Positions 1-6,119 of a stretch of DNA of 23,876 nucleotides are shown here, piece after piece (the first letter of the stretch is position 1; the number at the start of each line of letters is the position of its first letter). The translations under genes were made by a program, and so were the position numbers. The notes beneath the pieces are model-generated. The model was given only the letters and a program-made list of their open reading frames with translations. It was not told the origin of the DNA and did no database searches. Origin of the DNA: Methanobacteriota archaeon (GTDB taxonomy: Archaea > Thermoplasmatota > Thermoplasmata > Methanomassiliicoccales > Methanomethylophilaceae); the NCBI GenBank assembly GCA_012719315.1, contig JAAYAP010000058.1:1-23876 (forward strand), given 5' to 3'.

Positions 1-503
1 ATCACTCCCGACCCTTCGAACGCCTTCCCGCCCAGCGTGCCGATGCTGCCGTGGATCTCGACGACCTCCAATCCCGTGGAGCCGACATCCGTCTTGAAGA
101 TGTCCCATTCCGTCTGTCCGATATCGCCGTAGACGGTGAAGATCTTCAACGAGGCCATGTTCGCGAAGGCTCTCGTGTCCAGGGATATCGAAGCGACCGG
201 CGCCTCGGCGGTCCCGATCGTCACCGACCTCATCGCCTTGCCGGAGAATGCGTCGTATCGGACGGAAGCGACGGGATACATCGTCCCGCCGATCTCCACC
301 GTGCTCGGGATGAGCACGACGGTATCCGGACCGGATCCGAGGATCCCGGTGACCGCCGCCTTGCCGTCATCCAGATAATATTAGACTTCGACCGAGGCAT
401 CGGAGTCGGAGAACGTGGCCATATGCGTAACGGAGACGACGGCTAACGCTGAAACACACAACACCACTGCCAGTGCCAGCCCCGTGACGATCTTCCTGCA
501 CAT
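1..503 (-). pseudogene. Secreted BspA-like leucine-rich-repeat protein, interrupted by an in-frame ochre stop; runs off the window
   Basis: Reading the minus strand from ATG at 503-501 gives a clear signal peptide: a basic start (MCRK) and a hydrophobic core (about residues 6-26). After residue 40 there is a TAA stop (381-383). The same frame then stays open to the window edge, with residues typical of bacterial/archaeal LRR_5 (BspA-like) surface proteins: a YYLDDGKAAVTGI strand, then VVLIPSTVEIGG, VRYDAFSGKAMRSVTIG, and a later LEVVEIHGSIGTLGGKAFEGSG. The frame is coherent on both sides of the stop, so one nonsense change is the simplest reading. The stop is TAA, not TAG, so pyrrolysine cannot explain it. 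A TATA-like stretch (about 588-604, minus sense) lies upstream. It could also be a sequence error. Such proteins are usually adhesins or cell-surface proteins. The rest of the gene is outside the window. Confidence 0.66.
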
Positions 504-663
504 ACTGCCTGCCTACGTTCTGCGTAGTCGTACAACCTCTGCCCGTTCATCTACGGTCGATGCCGTATGATATGAGAATACTAACGACGTACAGTATATA
601 TCAATATCGTCACGATCCGACCATCAGAATCTCAGAATGCGGTCTGCTACGTCGGATGACGTA

Positions 664-697
664 CCGCCCGCCCGGACGTTGCGGTCCGGACGGGCGG
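664..697. terminator. GC-rich hairpin downstream of the MFS gene
   Basis: The arms 664-677 and 684-697 pair over 14 positions with one mismatch around a six-base loop (gttgcg). It sits just past the stop of the minus-strand MFS gene. A second, shorter hairpin (GATCCCG-ccg-CGGGATC, 700-716) touches the stop codon itself. No long U tract follows, so classical termination is uncertain. The hairpins could instead stabilise or process the 3' end. Confidence 0.5.
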
Positions 698-714
698 CGG
701 ATCCCGCCGCGGGA

Positions 715-2037
715 TCACTCGGGCGAGATCATCGGATCGTCTTCCCGCTTCTCCTTGGAGATGAGGACCATCAGCAGCGCCACCAGGGCGGCGGCGAACA
801 TCAGCCCCCACAGCGCGGTGTAGTTCTCCAGCGAGTACACAGTGTGCAGGATGATGCCGGACGCCGTGGTGAACACCGCCGCCCCCAGGAACAGCAGGAC
901 GTTCATGAACGAGATCGCCGTGCCCGCGATGGACACCGGGAACCATTCCTTGACCTGGGTGAACGACAGCGTCATGAAACCCGAGAAGAACCCGAACAGG
1001 GCGCAAACCGCGAACCAGAACAGCTCGTTGTCGATATTCCCGGCGAACAGCCAGATGACCGCCCAGACGAACACGTACATCGCCGTGCCGAAGGCCATCA
1101 GCTTCTTCTTGGAGTTGACGATGCCGCGGCTGATCATCCTGCCGATCAGCAGCGTGCTGACGATCTTGCTGGCGCCCAGCGCGGTGATGAACCAGGCGGC
1201 GAAGGCGAAAGCGTACACATGATTCTTGAAATAGGCTATCGCCACCGTGCCCTGGAAGACCATGATCGTGCCGTAGACGAGGAAGTAGGCGATGCCCATG
1301 GTCCAGAAGATCCTGCCCGAGCCGGCGACCGCCAGCAGCCCGGTTGTCACCGGCAGCTTGGCGTCGCTCCGGTCCTCCGAGCGGATGCCGGTCTCGGCTT
1401 CCTCGATCTCCTCGATCCCCGGCAGGCCCTTGTCGTGCGGGTGGTCGCGGATCAGCAGCAGGCACAGGACGCAGATCAGGACGGAGACCATGCCGAGCAG
1501 CAGGAAGACGTCCCTCCAGCCGACCGCGTCGGCGAGCATCACCAGCGGGGCGGCGCCGGCCAAGGCGCCGACGTTGCCGACGGCGATGACGATGCCGTTC
1601 AATTGCGGGAAGTCCTTCTTGCCGTACCAGACGGAGATGATCTTCATCGTGGGCACGTAGATGACTGCCAGACCGGCGGCGATGAACGCCTTGCCGACCG
1701 CCAGGGTGAAGAAGTCGTTGCCCGCGAAAGTGAGGAACGACCCCACCGAGGCGATCGCCATGAAGATGGTCGTCGCCTTGCGCGGACCCAGCCTGTCGGC
1801 GAGGATGCCGCTGGGGATCTGCATCGCCGCGTACACCCAGAAGTAGACCGAGCTCAGATACTCCTTGGAGCCGCTGCCGATCTCGTCGATCATCTCGGTG
1901 CCGACCGCATTGATCGAGACCCTGTGGAAATAGACGAAGAAATACGCTGCCAGCAGCAGCCCGAACATCACCCAGCGGTACCTGTACACCGCTTTCTTGG
2001 TTGCATCTGTGACCTGCATAGGAATCACGTCGGTCAC
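715..2037 (-). CDS. Major facilitator superfamily transporter
   Basis: This 440-residue protein has the length and layout of a 12-helix MFS permease. A cytoplasmic N-terminus is followed by repeated hydrophobic segments. A loop after helix 2 carries GILADRLGPRKAT, the family's motif A (GxLaDrxGrk), and a charged central loop lies near RDHPHDKGLPG. The N-terminal pattern (YRYRWVMFGLLLAAYFFVYFHR) resembles the organophosphate/sugar-acid permease branch (GlpT/UhpT/ExuT-like), but the substrate cannot be read from sequence. It should lie in the cytoplasmic membrane. The start is GTG at 2037, chosen because a TATA box (TATTTTAAA on plus, 2056-2064) lies about 25 bases upstream, which suits a leaderless message. 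An internal ATG at 2019 is the alternative. It is divergent from the Fic gene and has no obvious operon partner. Confidence 0.88.
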   Translation of the reverse strand: MTDVIPMQVTDATKKAVYRYRWVMFGLLLAAYFFVYFHRVSINAVGTEMIDEIGSGSKEYLSSVYFWVYAAMQIPSGILADRLGPRKATTIFMAIASVGSFLTFAGNDFFTLAVGKAFIAAGLAVIYVPTMKIISVWYGKKDFPQLNGIVIAVGNVGALAGAAPLVMLADAVGWRDVFLLLGMVSVLICVLCLLLIRDHPHDKGLPGIEEIEEAETGIRSEDRSDAKLPVTTGLLAVAGSGRIFWTMGIAYFLVYGTIMVFQGTVAIAYFKNHVYAFAFAAWFITALGASKIVSTLLIGRMISRGIVNSKKKLMAFGTAMYVFVWAVIWLFAGNIDNELFWFAVCALFGFFSGFMTLSFTQVKEWFPVSIAGTAISFMNVLLFLGAAVFTTASGIILHTVYSLENYTALWGLMFAAALVALLMVLISKEKREDDPMISPE

Positions 2038-2055
2038 CGCTACCGAACGGAATGG

Positions 2056-2064
2056 TATTTTAAA
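2056..2064 (-). promoter_or_regulatory. TATA box of the MFS transporter gene
   Basis: An AT-rich TTTAAAATA (minus sense) is placed 19-27 bases before the GTG start at 2037, the archaeal spacing for leaderless transcription. It lies in the roughly 108-base AT-rich divergent region shared with the Fic gene. Confidence 0.5.
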
Positions 2065-2128
2065 TTTTGCCTTTTGATTATATTTTGTGATATATCAATA
2101 TGATTATAATCGGATTTGTCTGCGAATA

Positions 2129-2145
2129 TTGATATATAATATATA
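2129..2145 (+). promoter_or_regulatory. TATA-rich promoter of the Fic gene
   Basis: The run gatatataatatataat is the strongest TATA-like stretch in the divergent region. With usual archaeal spacing, transcription would begin near 2160-2170. This favours ATG 2161 as the true start of the Fic gene over the ATGs at 2146 and 2149. Confidence 0.45.
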
Positions 2146-3282
2146 ATGATGATATGTTTAATGATAATCGATTATAATAATAAAATCATAGAATATTCCA
2201 AGTACCGGGTCACCGAGTACCCGGTCCGCCACCGTGCCAAAGTGCCGTTCAATCCCTCCTTCCGGCTCAACATCAAGTACCGCACGGTGATCTCCAGGAT
2301 CAGGGAGGCGGATACCGCCCTCGGCCGGATGATCCTCGGCGCGGCCGATTACCGGGACCTCGTCATCCGGACCTACTCGGCGCAGGCGCACTGGTCGGTC
2401 AACATCGAGGGCAACGACCTGCCCATACGCGAGATCGACCGCCTCGCCGTCCTCTTCGCCCCGGACGGCATCAGGCAGGGCCTGGAGGAGGGCGCCGGCA
2501 CCGATCGGCTCCGGTCGTACACCGCCGGCAACGGCTTCGGCCTGCCCTGGGACCTGCGCCTGGTCATGGGGCTGCACAGCCTGCTCGCCGACGACGGCGG
2601 CCGGTCCGGCGAGGCCGTGGGCTTCAGGACCGGCGAGACCTCGTTCATCGGACGGGACGGCTTCGAGTACTTCACCGCCTGCCACCCCCACGCGATCAAG
2701 GACGAGTTGGAAGGACTGATCAACTGGCTCAGGTACTCCCCCTTCGACGAGCTGATCACCTCGGTCATCTTCTTCCACGAGTTCGAGAGCATCCATCCCT
2801 TCCGGAACAGCAACGGCCGCACCGGCCGCATGCTCCTGCGCATCCTGCTGCGGGAGTTCGGACTGAAGAACAGCCGTCTGTGCATGGTCGAACGCGAACT
2901 GCTCCGCGATCCCGGCATGTACTACTCGCTGCTCATCTACACCGAGGCCACGCTCGACTACTGCCCGTTGGTGATGTACGTCGCCGAATCCCTGCTGAAG
3001 GCGTACGAGGACGCCGTCGCCGTCTTCTCGGAGAAGGACCTCGCGCCCGGCATGGATGACGACATGATCGCCATCGTGGCCAAGGCGAGGACGGTCGGCG
3101 GGTTCTCCGCCGGCGATGCCGCCCGCTGGCTGTCGGGCCCGGGCGGGCAGACGGTCAGGAACAAGCTCAACCTGCTCGCCGAAGCGGACGTCCTGGAGAA
3201 GAGCGGCAACACGCGGTCGCAGCGGTTCTGCTTCAAGGACCCGTTCAGGGATCTGAAATCCGTTCCCGCCGCCCCGGTTTGA
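2146..3282 (+). CDS. Fic-domain protein with N-terminal inhibitory motif and winged-helix tail; variant active site
   Basis: Fic enzymes usually transfer AMP from ATP to protein hydroxyls. The order here is a Fic_N-like region (residues about 30-110), a Fic core and a C-terminal winged helix (about 305-370). SVNIEGN at residues 84-90 matches the class II inhibitory helix ([S/T]xxxE[G/N]). The active-site loop is HPFRNSNGRTGR at residues 217-228. The catalytic His is present, but canonical HPFx[D/E]GNGRxxR has an acidic metal ligand and a Gly where this protein has Asn and Ser. Activity may therefore be changed or lost. The starts at 2146, 2149 and 2161 are all in frame; the promoter position favours 2161. 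The gene stands alone, and self-regulation through the winged helix is possible. The family call is firm; activity and target are unknown. Confidence 0.87.
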   Translation: MMICLMIIDYNNKIIEYSKYRVTEYPVRHRAKVPFNPSFRLNIKYRTVISRIREADTALGRMILGAADYRDLVIRTYSAQAHWSVNIEGNDLPIREIDRLAVLFAPDGIRQGLEEGAGTDRLRSYTAGNGFGLPWDLRLVMGLHSLLADDGGRSGEAVGFRTGETSFIGRDGFEYFTACHPHAIKDELEGLINWLRYSPFDELITSVIFFHEFESIHPFRNSNGRTGRMLLRILLREFGLKNSRLCMVERELLRDPGMYYSLLIYTEATLDYCPLVMYVAESLLKAYEDAVAVFSEKDLAPGMDDDMIAIVAKARTVGGFSAGDAARWLSGPGGQTVRNKLNLLAEADVLEKSGNTRSQRFCFKDPFRDLKSVPAAPV

Positions 3283-3284
3283 AC

Positions 3285-4130
3285 TCAGTTCCCGAGATAC
3301 CGCTTGCAGGCCCGGTACAGGTCCTCGGCGGGCTGCAGCGTCGTCCAGCCCGGCTCGGCCTGCAGGATGCCCAGATTCAGCGAGGAGGACATCTCCTCCA
3401 CATACCTGTCGAAATCCTCTCTGTCGCCGAGGCCGTTGTCGAGCTGGACGATGTACTTGTACTCGCACATCTCCAGGATCCATCTCAGGTAGTCGTCGAT
3501 CGTCTTCACGCCGAATTCACGCAGGGATTCGATCCGGTTCATCGACTCCAGTCCTTTGGCGAAATCCCCGCATGCGAGGAAATCCCGCCAGTTGGAGGCG
3601 ATCGCCGGGGTGGCATAGAGCATCCCCACGTAGGTCTTCTCCAGCTCCAGGTACCTGGGGCCGCCGCCGACGCATACCCCGATGCAGTCGTCGCAGATCC
3701 TGCCGTCCCCGTCACGGAAGATGAAGGCCGGTTTGAATCCGCGCTCCTCGCACCAGCGGGTGAGGTCCCACCCGTGGTTCCCGCATAATCCGTAATAGAT
3801 CCCGAGGACGTCGACATGCGGCTGGAACGCCTCGACCTGCTCCTCGATGAACACCTTGAGGTCCTTGGGTTCGGCGTGGAGTCCCAGATCGTTCATGTTG
3901 ATCACGACGTCGAAGCGGCCGTCCTCCCGCTCCAGTCCGTCCTCGAGGAAGGCGTCGTACGGCATCGTCCCGTATCCTATGCCCGCCGCCTCCAGTTTCC
4001 TCCTGAGGCTGCCGCAGTACTCGGTATCGAGCACGGTCACGGTCTTGGGGCCCTCATCCTTCCCCAGCGCGTAGATCAGCTCGTCCTCGAGCATGGGACA
4101 GGCGATCACGCCCAGGATGCCTTCGGTCAC
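3285..4130 (-). CDS. DUF1638 domain protein
   Basis: This 281-residue soluble protein opens with a DUF1638 signature (GVIACPMLEDELIYAL). It has further family-like blocks (VLGIYYGLCGNHG, CDDCIGVCVGGGPRYLELEKTY). Several Cys residues lie at conserved-looking places, including the C-D-D-C-I-G-V-C segment, which could bind a metal or cofactor. From family knowledge, DUF1638 genes are frequent in methylotrophic methanogens and acetogens, often near corrinoid methyltransferase genes, but their reaction is not established. Here the neighbours are a Fic gene (tail to tail, 2 bases apart) and a tRNA, so context gives no function. The start is GTG at 4130, with an AT-rich TATA-like GCATATAGC about 25 bases upstream. 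Confidence 0.8.
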   Translation of the reverse strand: MTEGILGVIACPMLEDELIYALGKDEGPKTVTVLDTEYCGSLRRKLEAAGIGYGTMPYDAFLEDGLEREDGRFDVVINMNDLGLHAEPKDLKVFIEEQVEAFQPHVDVLGIYYGLCGNHGWDLTRWCEERGFKPAFIFRDGDGRICDDCIGVCVGGGPRYLELEKTYVGMLYATPAIASNWRDFLACGDFAKGLESMNRIESLREFGVKTIDDYLRWILEMCEYKYIVQLDNGLGDREDFDRYVEEMSSSLNLGILQAEPGWTTLQPAEDLYRACKRYLGN

Positions 4131-4182
4131 ACCCTATCTATGCACTTATCGCTATATGCTATTTGCCATCAGCTCCGAAAAC

Positions 4183-4208
4183 GCACGCACGTGCATATGC
4201 GTGCACGT
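4183..4208. repeat. Overlapping inverted repeats of GTGC/GCAC units upstream of the DUF1638 gene
   Basis: Two alternative 7-base inverted pairs overlap: GCACGCA (4183-4189) with TGCGTGC (4198-4204), and ACGTGCA (4189-4195) with TGCACGT (4202-4208). They lie about 55-80 bases upstream of the DUF1638 start and before the end of the tRNA gene. A regulator-binding site is possible; nothing else in the sequence supports that. Confidence 0.4.
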
Positions 4209-4276
4209 ATGTCCGACGGCAGAAGAAGACGCGTCGAGACGGCGGAAGCGACGGAAGGACACGCGAGAAAGGGGTC

Positions 4277-4363
4277 TGGTGCAAGGGGTGGGATTTGAAC
4301 CCATGAACCACTAAGGACAAGGCCCTCAACCTTGCGTCGTTGGCCAGGCTTGACTACCCTTGC
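4277..4363 (-). tRNA. tRNA-Leu (anticodon GAG)
   Basis: On the minus strand the acceptor arm GCAAGGG (4357-4363) pairs with CCCTTGC (4281-4287), followed by discriminator A and an encoded CCA (4277-4279). The anticodon stem CAAGG/CCTTG closes a seven-base loop TTGAGGG, giving anticodon GAG (plus 4325-4327). A long variable arm makes it a class II tRNA. The discriminator A and the CCTGGCCAAC D-loop fit leucine rather than serine. The T loop TTCAAAT is standard. No intron is seen. Confidence 0.95.
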
Positions 4364-4423
4364 GATAGGTTCCCCCATAAACAGGAACTTAATAAGCTTT
4401 GTCATCAACCGGCCGGACCGGCC

Positions 4424-4981
4424 TCACAGGTCGGAGAGGATGAGGTCGAGTCCTCTCACGATGAGATGGTTGCACTGCATCATATCGTCGAGGTCAGCAC
4501 CGCAGTACTCCTTGACGGCGTCGCATCTGTACGCGACCAGCAGCGTGAAGCTCATGATGTGGTATGCCCGCATCTTCATGTCCTGCTCGGACAGCCTGCC
4601 GTTGGCATACGCCCGGATGAACGGGAGGATCCGCTTCGACAGGGTGATGTCGTCCTCCAGGAGTATGCTCGGGATCGCCTTGTTGAGCTGTTTCCGCAAC
4701 GACATCAGGTTGTGCATGAACCCGATCAGCATCTTCTCCAGGGCCTCGCGGGGATCTCCGAGTCCGTGTTCCCAAGGGACCTCCGGCAAGAACCCCAAGA
4801 TGATCTCCTTCATGGCGGTCGAGATGAGCTTCTCCTTGTTGCCGTAATAATAATTGACCAGCGCGGGATTGACACCGGCCTCGGCGGCGATCGCCCTGGT
4901 GGTCACTTCCTTGAGGTCGTTGCAATGCCTCAGCATCGCTACGGCCGTATCGAGTATAACCGTCTTCTTATCGGAGGCCAC
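4424..4981 (-). CDS. TetR/AcrR-family transcriptional regulator
   Basis: This 185-residue protein has a TetR helix-turn-helix near its N-terminus: ILDTAVAMLRHC, then TTRAIAAEAGVNPALVNYYYGNKEKLI, the classic TetR recognition-helix pattern ending in YYYGNKE. A helical ligand-binding and dimer domain fills the rest. The ligand is unknown. The start chosen is GTG at 4981 (VASDKK), because the helix-turn-helix then begins at the usual distance and a TATA box (plus 5004-5013) lies 23-32 bases upstream, giving a leaderless transcript. The frame stays open further upstream, but that stretch is RNase P RNA on the other strand. No adjacent transporter points to its target; it may control itself. Confident family call, unknown regulon. 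Confidence 0.9.
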   Translation of the reverse strand: MASDKKTVILDTAVAMLRHCNDLKEVTTRAIAAEAGVNPALVNYYYGNKEKLISTAMKEIILGFLPEVPWEHGLGDPREALEKMLIGFMHNLMSLRKQLNKAIPSILLEDDITLSKRILPFIRAYANGRLSEQDMKMRAYHIMSFTLLVAYRCDAVKEYCGADLDDMMQCNHLIVRGLDLILSDL

Positions 4982-5003
4982 ATTGGATATGATGGGGGAC
5001 GTA

Positions 5004-5013
5004 GTAATTAAAA
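5004..5013 (-). promoter_or_regulatory. TATA box of the TetR gene
   Basis: TTTTAATTAC in minus sense lies 23-32 bases before the GTG at 4981, which supports that start and a leaderless message. Confidence 0.45.
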
Positions 5014-5093
5014 TCGACGCATATTGACATAAGTCCTTTAAAATCCGCCGCCGAGCACCCAGCGCTCCGCCGGATCCGCGGAATCCGATACCA

Positions 5094-5100
5094 TTTAATA
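5094..5100 (+). promoter_or_regulatory. TATA box of the RNase P RNA gene
   Basis: TTTAATA lies 23-29 bases before the first base of the P1 helix at 5123, the correct archaeal spacing for a stable RNA gene. Confidence 0.55.
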
Positions 5101-5122
5101 TCCGTTGAGCGTGGATGCACAT

Positions 5123-5424
5123 GTTCAGAGTGGGAGGGCGGCTGACGGTAGGACCACGGTCCGGCTGAGGAACTTCCCCTCTCCACAGGGCAAGGTGAAT
5201 TGGGAAATCCAATAGGGCGAGAGCCTTGGCAAGGGCCCAGAAACGACACAGTCCCGGTAACAAGGATGATCCGTCTGTCGGTGACAGTCCCGGGGATCTG
5301 GTGAAACGGCGACACCTCACCGGAGCAAACTCATACAGCCGGGATGAACGGCCCGCGACCGGCGGGTAGAGCGCATAGTCGAATGCTGCCTGAAACAGAA
5401 AGGGGGGTACTACCCACACTGAAC
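5123..5424 (+). ncRNA. rnpB: RNase P RNA (archaeal)
   Basis: The ends form a long P1 helix: GTTCAGAGTGGG (5123-5134) pairs with CCCACACTGAAC (5413-5424) with one mismatch. Conserved core elements appear in order. GCTGAGGAACTTCCCC (from about 5163) is the CR-I/P4 region. GAGAGCC, CCCAGAAACGACACAG and GGTGAAACGGCGACACC are internal. ATAGTCGAATGCTGCCTGAAACAGAAAG, near the 3' end, holds the AACAGAAA-type CR-V strand. The length, about 302 bases, is usual for archaeal type A RNA. It cleaves tRNA 5' leaders with its protein subunits. It is transcribed away from the TetR gene and towards the iron cassette. Confidence 0.93.
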
Positions 5425-5470
5425 ACCGTTTTCCACACCATGATGCGCCCGTCGTCTCGACCGAGAATAT

Positions 5471-5483
5471 TTAGGATAGACTA
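5471..5483 (+). promoter_or_regulatory. Upstream DtxR-like half-palindromic site
   Basis: TTAGGATAGACTA resembles the left part of the DtxR/IdeR iron box (TTAGGTTAGCCTAA). It lies just upstream of the TATA box of the iron cassette, in line with the perfect palindrome at 5498. Weaker than the second site; inferred from resemblance only. Confidence 0.4.
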
Positions 5484-5485
5484 CA

Positions 5486-5496
5486 TTTATATATTT
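5486..5496 (+). promoter_or_regulatory. TATA box of the feo cassette
   Basis: TTTATATATTT ends 20 bases before ATG 5516. It therefore predicts transcription starting at or very near that codon and selects it over the TTG at 5495. Confidence 0.6.
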
Positions 5497-5497
5497 G

Positions 5498-5511
5498 TTA
5501 GGAATTCCTAA
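5498..5511. promoter_or_regulatory. Perfect 14-base palindrome, likely metal-dependent repressor operator
   Basis: TTAGGAATTCCTAA is a perfect palindrome lying between the TATA box and the ATG of the first feo gene, so a bound protein would block initiation. TTAGG/CCTAA half-sites are those of the DtxR/IdeR/MntR family, including archaeal iron-dependent regulators. Iron control of an iron-uptake cassette is the natural reading, but the regulator itself is not in this window. Confidence 0.6.
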
Positions 5512-5515
5512 ATTC

Positions 5516-5830
5516 ATGAGGAATCGAAGACACCTTATGAACGGCATGCAGCGTCGCCGGAGGCGATCCGCAGGCCTGTCTGCGGACGGGATCGTCCGTT
5601 GCGCGAGGGAGATACCGCTCGCCATGGCCGAACGCGGAGAGACCGGTACGGTGGTGGCGGTCGGGGGCAACCCCGGCATGAGGAGATACATGACGGGCCT
5701 GGGATTCACGCCGGGCTCGGAGCTCTCGGTAATCGACAGGACCCCCGGCGACGTGATCGTGAGGATCAGGGGCTCCCGCATCGCCCTGGACGCGGCGATG
5801 GCGGCGGATATGCTGATCAGGACGGTGTGA
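5516..5830 (+). CDS. feoA: FeoA-domain protein with arginine-rich N-terminus
   Basis: The last 70 or so residues form a FeoA SH3-like fold: GETGTVVAVGGNPGMRRYMTGLGFTPG, then VIDRTPGDVIVRIRGSRIALDAAMAADMLI. FeoA is a small cytoplasmic partner of the FeoB ferrous iron transporter. The first 35 residues carry two arginine clusters (RNRRH, RRRRR), unusual for FeoA and possibly a nucleic-acid or membrane-contact tail. ATG 5516 is chosen from the TATA box position; ATG 5537 and TTG 5495 are alternatives. It is followed after four bases by a second FeoA gene, then feoB. Probably iron-repressed through the palindrome overlapping its promoter. Confidence 0.85.
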   Translation: MRNRRHLMNGMQRRRRRSAGLSADGIVRCAREIPLAMAERGETGTVVAVGGNPGMRRYMTGLGFTPGSELSVIDRTPGDVIVRIRGSRIALDAAMAADMLIRTV

Positions 5831-5834
5831 CGGG

Positions 5835-6056
5835 ATGCGACGATTATCGGAACTCGAACCCGGGGATGCGGCCACCGTGATCAAGGTGCACGGCGAAGGC
5901 CCGCTCAGGAGACGTCTGTTGGATATGGGGCTGATCCGCGGCACGGTCGTCACCGCGGTCAAACGCGCTCCTTTGGGAGACCCGTTGGAACTGCGGATCA
6001 GAGGCTACGAATTGAGCCTCAGGAAGGCGGAAGCGGAAGCGGTGGAGATCGGTTGA
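5835..6056 (+). CDS. feoA: FeoA ferrous iron transport protein A
   Basis: This compact 73-residue FeoA starts four bases after the first FeoA gene. It has the standard pattern: LSELEPGDAATVIKVHGEG, RRRLLDMGLIRGTVV, and APLGDPLELRIRGYELSLRKAEAEAVEI. The LLDMGLIRGT block is the FeoA hallmark. Its size matches typical FeoA, so this is the more conventional of the two copies. Two FeoA genes before one FeoB is common in archaea; they may act as a pair on the FeoB cytoplasmic face. It lies in the same transcription unit as feoB, 60 bases upstream. Confidence 0.92.
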   Translation: MRRLSELEPGDAATVIKVHGEGPLRRRLLDMGLIRGTVVTAVKRAPLGDPLELRIRGYELSLRKAEAEAVEIG

Positions 6057-6119
6057 GCACGTCCCGATCGTAAGCGACGGGACCGGACATCATCCGGGAT
6101 TCAAGGATAAGTGCATCAT

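Noticed and set aside
381..383. Pyrrolysine insertion at the stop in the LRR gene
   Set aside because: The codon is TAA on the coding strand; pyrrolysine needs TAG.
637..2103. Long plus-strand open frame over the MFS gene
   Set aside because: Its product is low in complexity and rich in Arg, Asp and His, as expected from the reverse of a GC-rich membrane gene; the minus frame has clear MFS helices.
4183..4208. CRISPR or tandem repeat
   Set aside because: Only a few overlapping 7-base inverted units, no regular spacers or further copies.
4982..5419. Extension of the TetR gene upstream to 5419
   Set aside because: The open frame runs into RNase P RNA; HTH spacing and the TATA box place the start at 4981.
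5498..5511. EcoRI-type restriction palindrome only
   Set aside because: The core GAATTC is inside, but the palindrome extends to 14 bases and its place between TATA box and start fits an operator better.
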